A DNA stretch of 64,000 bases from Liolophura sinensis (lineage: Eukaryota; Mollusca; Polyplacophora; Chitonida; Chitonidae), in NCBI RefSeq assembly GCF_032854445.1, contig NC_088299.1, forward strand, positions 14,131,608-14,195,607. The letters run 5' to 3'. A program made the translations under genes and the position numbers. Shown here in pieces: positions 46,921 through 58,454 of this stretch. How positions within the stretch are numbered: position 1 is the stretch's first letter; each line of letters begins with the position of its first letter. A model generated the notes under the pieces. The model was not told the DNA's origin. It was given only the letters and a program-made list of their open reading frames with translations, and made no database searches.

Positions 46921-47805
46921 GCACTTTACACCTAAAATCATATGTAAAATACAAATTCAAACAGAGGTTAACAACAACAGCGGCTACACAAATTAGTATA
47001 GACATCACACTGTTGTTAACACAAATCAGAGTGTAAATATACACCACGTTTAAAACATACTCATTCTAGCGGTGTTGAGGAGTCATTTCTATCTTTCATT
47101 TTCTAGTGTTGAGGGTAGTTTATTCATTTTGTGCTCAGATTTTAATTTATTATGTACAGCATTACATGTTCAGATCAGAGACAGTGAAATAACAGTTTAA
47201 TGTTCAAGCGTGAAACACCATGACTGTATAAGCTGTCCACAGCTGCGCCCTTCATGAGTGCTTATCAAAAACCTTACATTTTTAAATTAAAATTTTATGT
47301 AATTTTGCCAATTGCAGAAGTCAACAACTCAGTATACATCTGAGTATACATCCGACAGAAACCAGCCATTCAGTATCCTTTACCGCAGAATGCCAAGCTT
47401 CTATTAATATAAATGCTTATAATGTCGCTGTTGTACTGTCCACTATGGCGTATTTTTCTTAACGTTGTCAGGACATGCTCTGTGCAAAGAATATTTCTTT
47501 GCTGGGTACAGTAATATTGAAATTTGTGCTCTGTTGGAATCGAGACACGGCATACGCTTAAGATATTGTATAATTCTCATTTCTCTCATATTGACCTTCT
47601 AGTTACATCATTTGTAAACATCTGTATAGCCTATGCTTCCGGTCCTCCACCAGTGAGATGTATGGCTTGGCCATAGACCTACATCGCCAGGCATGTCCAC
47701 TCATAAAACTCACCCCAATAAATGAAATCCAAACTTCTTAAGCCAAGTCCATGACTGAATACTTTCCTTTATTTTTACACCGTTTAAGCCTATATTGTTT
47801 TGTTT
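46921..47805 (+). repeat. Inverted repeat of about 885 bp, left arm
   Basis: The reverse complement lies at 53105-53997 at high identity (GCACTTTACACCTAAAATCA at one border, TATATTGTTTTGTTTAAATG at the other). The arm itself shows no credible reading frame. Confidence 0.95.
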
Positions 47806-48492
47806 AAATGGCGTCTGTTGTACAGGTAAAACGATTTTGTCAAACCAGTACACGTCACTGTCCATATTGTCCATCCAATCATTTCAACTCACAACTTTAA
47901 TGGTTGGATCCAGCTACTATCATTTAACCTTTATGTAGTGAATCTTTTTGATATCTGGTGGGTGTCAGACTCGAATGTGTAGATGTAGCTACAGTTTGGA
48001 GTAAACATTACTCTCACAGGCACCAATTAAATTTTGTGTAACAATTGTATGGTAATCCACAATTACATAAAAGAGTAACATGATTACCCCAAATTTTCCT
48101 TTATGAAGGTAATACCACGTGTAGGCCTATAGACAGGCTTGGATGGCGGCACTTCGCACTTTAGGAACGAGTCAAAACCATTGTGGACTGGACATTACTT
48201 TTAGTGTTTATAAATCAAATTACTGTTTCATTATGTTAATAACGAGACAAAACAAGTTGTCTAAATGATTGCGTGGTCCACAGACGGAGATACATCATCT
48301 GCTTTTCAGAAGCCACGGGAGCCCATTGCAGGTACATGCGTTCGAAATGCAACTAAAATAGGTCAGGTGCGTCATATGAATCTATTGTACTAAACTTTCA
48401 TAATCGTTAAATATGACATATACCATCAAAAGTTGTATATGAAAATTTGATCACATCTGTGAATTGTTTTTTCTCCTTATATTTGCGTTTAG
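47806..48492. other. Unassigned DNA inside the inverted-repeat segment
   Basis: A possible exon 48278-48331 (ending CCCATTGCAG before GTACAT) has no recognised content. Confidence 0.3.
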
Positions 48493-49380
48493 AAGGAACT
48501 TGATGGCAGCGGATCTAATCTTGGATACGCAAATTTGAAACGAGGATTGTTATCGAAATACGGACTGGTTGTACCTCCGTATGAGAAGCTTTTTTATTAC
48601 TCTGCTGAATCGTTTTATTTGATTTGTAAACATTCAGCACCATTATTTAAAGCAATGATGTTGAGATATTGTCTTCAAATAATAACTAACTTTCCACATA
48701 CTTTAGCTACCTAACACAGTAGCCAAGCATGCGGTAGTAAATAAATCATGAGCAACACATGACCAATTTTCTGAATGAAAAAAATATATCTTCTTAGATT
48801 TATTTACCTTTTAGTAACTGGCCCCTATAGTAATAGACAATCGCACCTGAAAACGTAAGCAAATATTTCGTGGATAAAATATAGCCAATTTTTTATTTGA
48901 TCTCCTGAAATAGGTTTTCGCGAAGGGTTTTATGGCTGAGAGTAGGTCCAACAAACAGCTAACCGGAAGTTGTGGCATCATTCTTTGTTGAGTTCTTGAA
49001 AGAAATAAAGAGTAAACTCACTATTATTGTCGTTTTTACCAGGCATGTGTTCTTGTCTTCGATAACATATCGATATGTCTTGTTATAAAGAGAGCGTTTG
49101 AAACATCACACACATTTATGTCTGGCTAAAACAACCAGTATATGTGGTTGTAATATTAGTAGCATATTTACACATGTAAATTATCCACTTTTTGAATTTT
49201 GTCAGCGTAGGCGTTCACCGAAGAAAACGATTTGACGCTGGCACTGAAAATACCCTAATCGAAGATATTCAGGTATCATTCAGATTGGATCATTTTAATG
49301 ATATGGCTGGCAATAAGAGTGTTATCATTGGACCTTCACCTTCGAATCAGATAATGTCTATACCATACACCGTTCAGTAG
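48493..49380 (+). pseudogene. DDE integrase-like transposase remnant
   Basis: Two pieces are visible. 48493-48578, after a TTTGCGTTTAG acceptor, encodes KELDGSGSNLGYANLKRGL + LSKYGLVVP, resembling the GSGxxLGYR...L...YG..V.R region ahead of the catalytic core in eukaryotic integrase-core transposases. 49204-49380 encodes RKRFDAGTENTLIEDIQ, then MAGNKSVIIGPSPSNQ, matching the block with the second catalytic Asp (D of DxGTEN) and the GxSxxNQ motif. The frame stops soon after NQ, where the family normally continues with RIE and the catalytic Glu. The stretch with the first Asp between the two pieces is not found. It is therefore a broken gene. The family assignment is from memory of motifs. Confidence 0.5.
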
Positions 49381-49849
49381 ATGAGTGCTTTAGTTGCAAC
49401 ACAAATTATGTGCTCTTCCACTCCCGTTCAAAAGTATTAATGATGGCGTGTATACATAAGCCCTCTTACTTCAGTTATATGTGATTTATTTTTGGATGTT
49501 CTTAATTGACATGATACACGCCATTATTAATATTTAATAATGCGTCTTTACAATGAGACTCCAAGTGATCCTAACCATTTTAAACATGAATTTCATAATA
49601 TAAGGATCAAAACTTTCATAACTCCCTTCTGGCTTACCAAGCAAAACCGGTCTGGCATATTGCATTAGCATGAATTTTAAGTATCACTCTAAGCATTGAT
49701 TGCCAAAATCAGAAAAGACCACGTTAAACGCAAAATCATTTCCTGTCTCACATTGTGTCATAAAGGCAACTGTTTTGCTTGGTTTTAACAGAGAACAGAA
49801 CGCTTCTAGCCAAGTTGTCGTGAAGGTGGGTGTCAGTTTGGGATAGATC

Positions 49850-50095
49850 TTTTCAGGGGCCTTGCCCAGGAGTCTCTCACCAATGCGGTCGCTCTGAGTT
49901 CAAGTCCAGCTCGTGCCTTCCGGCCGCACGTGGGAAGGTCTGCCTGCAACCTGCAGATGGTCCTGGGTTTCCTCCGAACTCTGCCCGGTTTCCACCTACC
50001 ATAATGCTGGCCGCCGTCGTATAAGTGAAATATTCTTGAGTACGGCGTGAAACACCAATCAAATAAATAAATAAATAAATAAATAAATAAATCAA
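49850..50095 (+). mobile_element. Family-2 SINE, full tail
   Basis: CCAGGAGTCTCTCACCAATG, GAGTTCAAGTCCAGCTCGTG (B box), CCGCCGTCGTATAAGTGAAA, then CTTGAGTACGGCGTGAAACACC + (AAAT)7 or so. Confidence 0.92.
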
Positions 50096-50714
50096 GGACC
50101 TTGAATCTGACGGACACATAGATATTAACAACAGGCTTACTGTGTAAGTACATACGTCTAAGTGTTTAAATTGTCATTGGATATCGTACTGGTATTATTA
50201 CAGAGCCTATTTATGCTTTGATGTTCACAATAAACTAATTTTAAACACAACAATAATACTGCTGACATCTTTATTACATTATCATTGCACACATGACAAT
50301 GAAAACATTGATAGGTTTAAATCATGTCAGATCTATAACAAGAGAAGCCAGCATCATCTTACACTGGCCTTTATACTGGTGCACAGTGTTCGTTGACTGC
50401 GCACAAAACACAACTGTAGGTCAACATTAAGAGACTATGTCACAGGCACTGTGTTCTCATCGGCCCTCAAAGTTACAGCTATTTACAAAGGCAATATAAT
50501 AAATTTCACAACAGAAGGGGTTCGTTTTCTTCTTAATAAATGTGGCATTTTGTATTCATTCGTATGATTAACTGATAATTAATACTTTACTTTCATATGT
50601 CTTGGGATAAGGTTGGTTGCGAGTCACTAACTTTTTTTAATCGTTCCTGAAACATTTATGACGTCTTCATATTTATGCCCATATCCAATACTTTAACAAG
50701 TTAATACAATTTTA
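50096..50714. other. Unassigned A/T-rich DNA
   Basis: Nothing supported. Confidence 0.35.
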
Positions 50715-51189
50715 CTACATGTGTCTGTTGTAAACAGAATATACTGTCAGATTAATTGAATACAGAACCTCATTTTCATTGAAAATTTCCACTAGGTCCT
50801 CCATACCGAGACATGTTAGAACTTCTTCCATCTGAAAGGCAAAATAATTTAAATTTTAAACATGAATTGATCATTTTTAACTATATTACAAAGAGAAACC
50901 AGTTTAATGTAAATTTCCCCATGCTGTTACATGTCTCAATAAATAGCCTTGCATAGCACACTTACGCAGTTTTTTCACACAAAGACAACCAATAACAATA
51001 ATGCACCAAGGTATCACTGTACTCCTTATGTCTAAAACTACAATAATTGAATGATGTGTTAAAATCACTTCACCCGGAAACAAAACTAAGGCTAATACAC
51101 GTATACTCATGTTTAAGACGACATTGCTAATTTATAGCATACCTTAATATCTAGTTGTATAGAAGTAGATCCACAATTTTTCTCTTGTT
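50715..51189 (-). CDS. Possible minus-strand exons with SAM-like segment
   Basis: On the minus strand a 47-nt exon (51189-51143, preceded by TTTTGTTACAG, followed by GTATGC) encodes QEKNCGSTSIQLDIK. It splices in phase 0 to an exon at 50831 (after GCCTTTCAG) encoding MEEVLTCLGMEDLVEIFNEN + EV, then a stop at 50717-50715. LGMEDLVEIFNENEV resembles the first two helices of a SAM domain; the rest of the domain is not visible. A donor after NENE (GAG|GTTCTG) is possible but weak. Position inside the inverted-repeat segment suggests it belongs to the same element as the integrase. Confidence 0.3.
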
Positions 51190-52949
51190 CTGTAACAAAA
51201 AAAATAATAAAAAATAAAAATATTAACATTGTTTTTTCCATGTTGATGTGGCATATCGTTACGCGTGTAAATATTACGTCAGATATGGCGTTTGCACAAG
51301 TCGTTCGATAAAACTGCTTAAATCAGATTGTACATAAAAATCAGTGCTGTAATTTGGTGATAAAGTGGTCTAAAGGGTACACACCGTGTACTTCATAAAA
51401 CATCTTTGATTCACTGTGAAACCTATTACATAAGTAGTTTTTTTTATTGTAGCATAATCAGGAGTACTGAAGATAGCACAATAAAATGCAGAAACATCGA
51501 GTTAAAATGAAGCCTTGGTTCTTAGGAGTTACTATACTTATGCGTATTTCAACCTCTTTAGTGAGTGTACTGCATGTTTACCTATGATCAAACACAGTGC
51601 CATAGAGTCTTGTGCTTGCCATCTGCAGTTTGTGGGAAGGCCATTGCTTTATAGAAGAGAGGGCACAAAATGGGGTTTTTAACATATTAATAGGAAAACA
51701 CGAATCGTCTGTTAATAAATTATTTCCCCCCTATTTAATAACCATGTGCAATAAAGATAAGTAAAGCACCTGTTTTGGGGGTCATTTATTCTGAGTGGAA
51801 ACAGGGCATAATATGGGTGGCACGGTGGTGAATATATAATTTATTTTGGTCTTAAATGCTTATTTAAAATGAAAAAAGTGGGGAAAATTCACTATTTGTA
51901 TTAACATGCTCAGGTTGTCCTTATGGGTTTAAAATTTAAACTTAGCATAACGCAAGGAATTAGTGATTGGTATCAATGCAAAATGTTGACAACTAGACTG
52001 ATTTTGTTTTTCGGATAATTTAGTACTTGCTAGTTACGTCGTGGTATATGTTGTGCAGTTGAATTTTAAACTTTTTTAAACATATATTATGACTGTGACA
52101 TTGGTTACGTGTGACTATAATAATGACAATTTTAATAAGGTAGTTAATTAGTTATTGTACTTTATTTTATTATTGCACACGAATTTATGAATTGTAAATT
52201 TAGTGATTTTCCATCAGAAAAAAAAACACTATCTGAAGATCGTGAGACACGTTAACAAAAATTATGTGGTTGCCGCAATTTAGAGTTTGAAGTACACTAA
52301 CTGATTAGAGCAGCAACAAAATATAAAATTCCACCTCAACATATGATTAAACCTGATATGACCATAATGACCAAGGGACATAACTCTTACAAGTTATCTC
52401 CCTTGTTAAATACGCTGCAGGGTGGCAAAAATGAAGTTCCGTACCCCCCTAAAATGCTTTAGCCTGCGGGTAGGCCTAGCAAACATGTAATCTCTGTTTA
52501 AATAAACAAATATGCCATGGTATTACTCATCATTCGGATATACTGAATTCCACCAGACAAAGAATCATGATGAATATACAGGCCTACAATTAGTGGGATA
52601 CGGTAGGGCCTACATTAAGTTTTTTATTGTCATGAATTATCGACTATGCGCATTTATGTGGAGAACGAGCAAATCATTTGGTTACCACAGCACAATAATA
52701 ATTTGTTGGCTAATAAGAAATGAAAGATAACCTTACTAATTGGCACTGGTAGGCTTACACATTAGGCTATATACATACAGGGTACTCCAATAGGGCTAGT
52801 AGGCGTATACTTTGGCTACCCACACAATGCATATATCGCCTCACATATATAGATAGAGCGATATCAGATTACCAACAGATTACCTTGTTTAACTCTAATT
52901 AAATGGTATTATAAATAGATGTGCTCATCAGTGTTTGCGTTCACGTTAA
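51190..52949. other. Unassigned A/T-rich DNA
   Basis: No gene was supported on either strand. A 72-codon frame at 52512-52730 has no motif. Confidence 0.35.
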
Positions 52950-53071
52950 CTCGCGCGGTTTTTGCTAATCTCGACTCTCGTGTTCTCGACCTGGGAGTTT
53001 TATGTCGGGACATGTTAGTTCAGAACTCGAGAACGTGACATTAGTAAAACCGCGCTATGTTATTGCTAAGC
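52950..53071 (-). mobile_element. Palindromic MITE-like element, right copy
   Basis: Left end TCGCGCGGTTTTTGCTAATC, right end ATTAGTAAAACCGCGC then TATGTTATTGCTAA. It folds back on itself and is the inverted counterpart of 46631-46742. Confidence 0.7.
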
Positions 53072-53104
53072 TTGTTAACTAGGTCCAAAACTAAAGGCTT
53101 TTCA

Positions 53105-53997
53105 AATAAACAATATAGGGTTCAACGGTGTTAAAATAAAGGAAAGTATTTAGTCATGGACTTGGCTTAAGAATTTTGGATTTCATGTATTAGGGTGAGT
53201 TTTATGAGTGGACATGTCTTGCGATGTAGGTCTATGGCCAAGCCATACATCTCACTGGTGGAGGACCGGAAGCATAGGCTATACAGATGTTTACAAATGA
53301 TGTAACTAGAAGGTCAATATGAGAGAAATGAGAATTATACAATATCTTAAGCGTATGCCGTGTCTCGATTCCAACAGAGCACAAATTTCAATATTCCTGT
53401 ACCCAGCAAAGAAATATTCTTTGCACAGAGCATGTCCTGACAACGTTAAGAAAAATACGCCATAGTGGAAAGCACAACAGCGACATTATAAGCATTTATG
53501 TTAATAGAAGCTTGGCATTCTGCGGTAAAGGATACTGGATGGCTGGTTTCTGTCGGATGTATACTCAGATGTATACTGAGTTGTTGACTTCTGCAATTGG
53601 CAAAATTACATAAAATTTTAATTTAAAAATGTAAGGTTTTTGATAAACACCCATGACGGGTGCAGCTGTGGACAGCTTATACAGTCATGGTGTTTCACGC
53701 TTGAACATTAAACTGTTATTTCACTGTCTCTGATCTGAACATGTAACGCTGTACATAATAAATTAAAATCTGAGCACAAAATGAATAAACTACCCTCAAC
53801 ACTAGAAAATGAAAGATAGAAATGACTCCTCAACACCGCTAGAATGAGTATGTTTTAAACGTGGTGTATATTTAAACTCTAATTTGTGGTAACAACAGTG
53901 TGATGTCTATACTAATTTGTGTAGCCGCTGTTGTTGTTGTAACGATTTTAACCTCTGTTTGAATTTGTATTTTACATATGATTTTAGGTGTAAAGTG
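53105..53997 (-). repeat. Inverted repeat of about 890 bp, right arm
   Basis: Partner of 46921-47805. It lies outside the right palindromic element, whereas the left arm lies inside the left one, so the two inverted-repeat pairs are interleaved rather than nested. Confidence 0.95.
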
Positions 53998-54154
53998 GTA
54001 CCGGTAGTAATTTGGTTGTGGAACCGTCCTTTGCCACTCGCCAGACTCGAGAATTCGCGAAAAACTGACGGTTTTTTCTCGAGTTCTCCACCCGCGGGTT
54101 TTTGAGAGGTTGAATATAAGAGACTAGAGAAAACAGAGTACAGTGTGTAGAGTA

Positions 54155-54235
54155 CTGCTAACAGTATAGTATCGTGCCTCAGTAGAAAAACACAGGTGTG
54201 CTTGGCTGAAGTCAGAGCGGATCATGCAAATACGA
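54155..54235 (+). repeat. Short dispersed repeat, copy 2
   Basis: Matches 39370-39455 (AAAACACAGGTGTGC core). Its last part, GAAGTCAGAGCGGATCATGC, occurs reverse-complemented near 60284-60304. Confidence 0.78.
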
Positions 54236-54589
54236 GAACTCCATCAGCAATTAGCACTACACAGGAAAGATTTTGTAGAAAAAGTTTCAAACACTCCGAA
54301 AATTTGCAAAAAAAACCCCAAAAAAAACAAAAAAAAAAAACATTCACTATAGTGTTGAACGAATTTAATCTTCGTGGCAGTGGTGTCTTTTTTGTGAACA
54401 GATATTATCTTACACATCTGACTGCTGTAAGACGCCACATTAACGAAATCCTCCGTTGTGGATGGAGAAAAGGGCGGGAAAAAGTTTTGTAATAGGCAAA
54501 AGCAGAAGTGACCTCGCCCATAACATAACTCAGATCGTCTATGTGATCACATGGTTCTTAATTTATCATCTAACCACTTAGTCCAGCTG

Positions 54590-55200
54590 ATGCAGACAGG
54601 TATATATTCAGGTAATAACTATAGTGTGGCCCATGTGAGCCGATGACTATAGTTCAGACGCATATGCCAATGGTATATACATACCAAAAGTCAACTAAGT
54701 CTTACTTCTGTGGAAATGACACGTGCTTGTCTGTATATCACATCGTCATTCACTACATAGAGAAGGCTAAATTCGTTCATGTAAGGACGCATGCCCATCC
54801 TGAAATTATGTTTCTTCTTTCAAATTATTCAGCGTTACGCGAAGAATATCAATTATGCAACGCATAATTGATCAGACGAGCATTGTCTACCTTGCTTACA
54901 GAATCATGTTATTATTCTCAGCCTAATAGGGGTTGTCCCAGAAGTCGTGCACCATCCTGATTTTCAAGCATTCAACCTCAACCTGAATGGTGCGCGACTT
55001 CTGGGACACCCTGTACATATATTGCTTCTTGCATCCTGTCAACCTGATTTGCATGAGTAAGCGTTTCGGTATTGCCACAAGCGTTATTACGTCACGCGTA
55101 GCCGACGGATAGTAATACAAATCACTTCGATAATGAAACCATGATAGAGGTCTGGCTGATTCACCAAAATGAAACAGTAATGCCACTCTGCACATGATCG
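54590..55200 (+). repeat. Module segment, direct copy of 40885-41493
   Basis: CAGCTGATGCAGACAGGTAT, CATGTGAGCCGATGA, CAAATTATTCAGCGTTACGCG and CACTCTGCACATGATC follow in the same order as at 40.9-41.5 kb. Confidence 0.9.
54929..55013. mobile_element. 85-bp MITE with TA flanks
   Basis: Terminal inverted repeats of about 27 bp (GTCCCAGAAGTCGTGCACCAT at the left, ATGGTGCGCGACTTCTGGGAC at the right), bordered by TA at 54927-54928 and 55014-55015, as for Tc1/mariner-type elements. It is absent from the equivalent point of the 41 kb copy. Confidence 0.78.
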
Positions 55201-55459
55201 CTAGAAGTCGGTAGACCCGGGATAAAACCCGGGCCGATGCCATACCAAAGACTGGTACTTGTTGCTGCATCGCGTGGCGCTCAGCACTGAGAGGTTAGAG
55301 CAAGGAAACAGGACTGGTTGGCCCGGTGTCAGTATAATGTGACTGGTTGAGGTGTTATGTGTGTTGTCTTCGGCATGATACTTCAGTAGTGGGAACACTT
55401 GGATGGCATGGACTAACGCTGCCACTCGAGGACACTGTGTTTCTACACACATCTAGTGC
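55201..55459 (+). mobile_element. SINE (family 1b), same site as 41494, 3' end replaced
   Basis: AGAAGTCGGTAGACCCGGG, AAACCCGGGCCGATGCCATA and CTTCGGCATGATACTTCAGT match the 41.5 kb element. The left junction is at the same module base (GCACATGATC). Its 3' end is replaced by an inverted family-1 fragment. Confidence 0.85.
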
Positions 55460-55514
55460 GAGCAGCACTAGATAAAAGAGCGGATTTCAACCGCTCTTTT
55501 ATCTAGTGCTGCTC
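55460..55514. repeat. Perfect 24-bp inverted repeat at a SINE-SINE junction
   Basis: Arms 55460-55483 and 55491-55514 (GAGCAGCACTAGATAAAAGA core) are fully complementary around a 7-nt loop ATTTCAA. It sits where a forward SINE body meets a reversed one. Confidence 0.95.
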
Positions 55515-55650
55515 CACTGAGATGACTCACCGAAGGCGTGTAAGCTGCCTCACCCGAGCCATTATATTAATACGGTTAACCAGTCGATGCACTATCCCCT
55601 TAATGCTGAACGCCAAGCAAAAAAGTTACAACTCCCTCTTTTAAACCGAT
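55488..55650 (-). mobile_element. Partial family-1 SINE, reverse orientation
   Basis: CCGCTCTTTTATCTAGTGCT, CCGAGCCATTATA-type sequence and CACTATCCCCTTAATGCTGA match 7300-7450. Both the head and the (ACTC)n tail are missing. Confidence 0.85.
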
Positions 55651-55969
55651 GCAGCCTGATGTCTATAAAGTTAGGAAAGTGGGGAAAAAGCCAAACAAAA
55701 TTGGCAGAAATTAACTGGATTTGAAGCACAGGCAGCTAGATACAATATTAACTAGAGTTTGTGTGAAGACTAGTGAAAAGAAAATAACCATTGGCATCTG
55801 ATAGCAGTGCTGGGCTACATGTATAGTTTTCCGGACAATAATTCCGTAGATGGGCTCTATACGCTCTGCATAAAATGTATTCTGAATGTTAGAAAAAAAT
55901 AAGAACGCAAAAGAAGGAAAAGCACAAAAACTGTAAAAAAGCAAATATCTATTCATAAAAAACACGGTC
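55651..55969. other. Unassigned DNA
   Basis: Nothing supported beyond a short minus-strand frame without motif. Confidence 0.35.
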
Positions 55970-56105
55970 TGCCGCAACCTGCGGATGGCCGTGGGTTTCC
56001 CTGGGCTCTGCCCGGTTTCCTCCCATTATAATGCTGGCCGCCGTCGTATAAGTGAAATATTCTTGAGTAAGGCGTATAGCACCAATCAAATAAATAAAAT
56101 AAAAA
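55970..56105 (+). mobile_element. 5'-truncated family-2 SINE
   Basis: Starts CCGCAACCTGCGGATGGCCG, then GGGCTCTGCCCGGTTTCCTCC, TGCTGGCCGCCGTCGTATAAG and tail CTTGAGTAAGGCGTATAGCACC + AAATAAA. Confidence 0.9.
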
Positions 56106-56439
56106 AACACCGCCGATTAGGAAACAACATTAAATTGGATAAGGACTAGGGAATGTTTTTTAGAGGATTTCCGAAGACGATCAGAACGGTTTTTGCACAT
56201 TTTCCCCGTAGTATTGATTACTGGAAGAGTTTTCGTGTCTGCAAGATCCTATCTGGCCTCAGTCGGTTACATCGGATTTTACATAATATATATCTTCACT
56301 TATATATTCAGAGATTTTGACGCTAAATTTATCATTGGAACTGCTCTTTGGGAATTTGACTTTGGACATTATTTGTTTTTATTTCTTGTAGGTCTGGTTT
56401 GTGATTTGGATACTTTGCTTACTGTTTATCTCTTTGTAC

Positions 56440-57300
56440 ACACGCGGCACTGTACAGTCAGGGGTACTGTACACAGTGTGTGGTGAGGCGCGTGACAATC
56501 GTAGTTGTATTTTAGTCTCTTCCTTTCTTTGTCTCCTTTCTTTACGTATTTTGCATAGTCCAAAATATTCATCAGTTGTTGTTGATGGACTCAATAAAGT
56601 AGTCTAGTCTTGCGTCCTAATTTCAAGGATGCAGATATCGAGTGTTCTTTTTTGTCAGAAACAGTGGTCCGAAAATAACCGGAGAAAAAGAACAAGCTAG
56701 CCACCAAGTTTAATAGCAGTCAGTTGTAAATTTAAGGAGCACCTCTCCTCTCGCTTGAAGAGGCAAAGCTCTTAGATTACACTTTCTACAAGATCTTCAA
56801 AGCCAAAACGTGATTGGAGAGCAACCCGTTTGTGCTCTTATATAACACACAGGTGGAACGAGGTTGATTCAATCTAGTGCGACAAAAATCTTCAGAAAAA
56901 CATTAAAATTGGTGTTACATAAAGGTTGACACAGCAAATTCGATTGCTTTGTGTACGTTTAGATGAAGACCTTGCTGATAATTCTCTGTGGAGATTTCCA
57001 GATGGAGAGTATAGCAAAAAGACGATGAATAATAAAGTCTAAATTCTTCAAGTGAGATGGGTTATCTGGCCATTTGTCCCTCAGGACCACCGTCTGTGAA
57101 GTATGACCCTGAGGAATACACTCCCTGCGAATATTAGATCATGATTTCTTGGACTGACTGCTCTCTCTGGAATGCTTAACCCACCGTAAGAGCGTCGAAC
57201 AGCGATGTTCTCTGGCCTGTCCCAGAAGGCCTGAGACGCTCTCAGAATATCATACTTCATGACCTCTGTATCCGTAAGCACATCCATATATGCTATCCCA
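56440..57300 (+). repeat. Module segment, direct copy of 60320-61190
   Basis: Shared: GCGGCACT, GAGGCGCGTGACAA, GAGCAAAGC or AGGCAAAGC followed by ATTACAC, TATCTGGCCATTTGTCCCTC and CTCTGTATCCGTAAGCACATCC. It contains a frameshifted 'CEVGYLA' frame: ADNSLWRFP and YSKKTMNN at 56980-57040, then GYLAICPS, VKY and EEYTPCEY-stop to 57137. Confidence 0.87.
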
Positions 57301-57472
57301 GCTTATTATAGGCTTGGTATTAGCACAATATTGTGACTATAATCCTGTTCGTTCTATCCGACAAAACAGATTGTGTACAAATTTATATGTCAGTTAATGT
57401 TAATGGAATTCATTGTTATAAGATGAATTCTGCTACAGAGCGGTTAGTCTTAAGGATTGTAGATCTGAGCCC

Positions 57473-57655
57473 ATGTTAAATATCCAAAGTCCTGAAAAGT
57501 CTTCTAAGCTTTGGGAATTATCGGAAAAAGGAAGGGCGTGGGCACATATTTATTTTGAGGGTTGGCATAACACACTGGCTGAATTATATGAAAACCACAA
57601 CTGCCAATTGATATTTAATATAGATGACAATAAAGACATGGGAATGCAGATTTAA
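57473..57655 (+). pseudogene. Module ORF 'NEDD', 57 kb copy
   Basis: 60-codon frame with SEKGRAWAHIYFEGWHNT, then QLIFNIDDNKDMGMQI-stop. Relatives at 37910-38110 (-) and 61883-62083 (+). Function unknown. Confidence 0.45.
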
Positions 57656-57984
57656 AAAGCCTCCGGTCGAGCGATTAGCCAAATGTGCGGGTAAACAAAC
57701 AGACGGTGATTAATGGTGGCGTTAAACCCTAAGCCACTGGTTAAACGAAATCATCAAAATAGACACGATTGGCTTGAATAAGGTTGTTTTCACAGCATCA
57801 TAAAATTAGCATAATTCAGATCAATGCGTTCGCATAATATAACAGCTGTCCTTTATCTTTAACCACTGACCTACAATTACGATGGAAACTAATTACTGAG
57901 AAAACAACTGGTATTATACACCGGAGCAAGTCAAAATTAAGACGGCAACTTAAAAACGTATTATCCAAATCACAACAGGTAAGG

Positions 57985-58218
57985 CTATATTTTAATTTCT
58001 GACCTTACGGTTGATAAATTGACTAATCCATTCACTGCATATTGACAGCGATGTTTACACTCCAGACCTCCATTGTTTGAGTATCGGTGAACCCTGGCGC
58101 TATCAAGTCGTAGAAATACTTCTCCAAGTGGATGGAACAAATCACCTGTGCAGAAACGCGGAACGGTGTTGAAAATGAAGTCACTCAGGGTATTGGAGTG
58201 ATATAATTGCACGATCAT
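57985..58218 (-). pseudogene. Module ORF 'MIVQLYH', 58 kb copy
   Basis: 77-codon frame starting MIVQLYHSNTLSDFIFNTVP, then GDLFHPLGEVFLR. Afterwards it diverges from the 44.8 kb copy through a frameshift (the TQTGEVWN-like block reads SNNGGLEC here). Confidence 0.42.
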
Positions 58219-58454
58219 GTGCAGTTATTGTTTTATTCAGGTGAATCAGGCAGACCTCTATAATGGTCAGAGCTCTTTTGTATGGCTATGTGTTACGCGT
58301 AATGTAATAACGCTCCTAGCAAACACCGGAACACTAATTCAATTGAGTCAGGATGGGAATCAGGGGATACCAAATCTTGTGCACACTGAAGGCGGTAAAA
58401 AGCAATGATTCACATTAAACTAGGAAAAACAACTTCGTTTTGAAGATGAATTAT

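Noticed and set aside
54923-55270. Minus-strand frame with RVSQKSRTIQVEVEC
   Set aside because: It translates the 85-bp MITE and adjacent module and SINE sequence.
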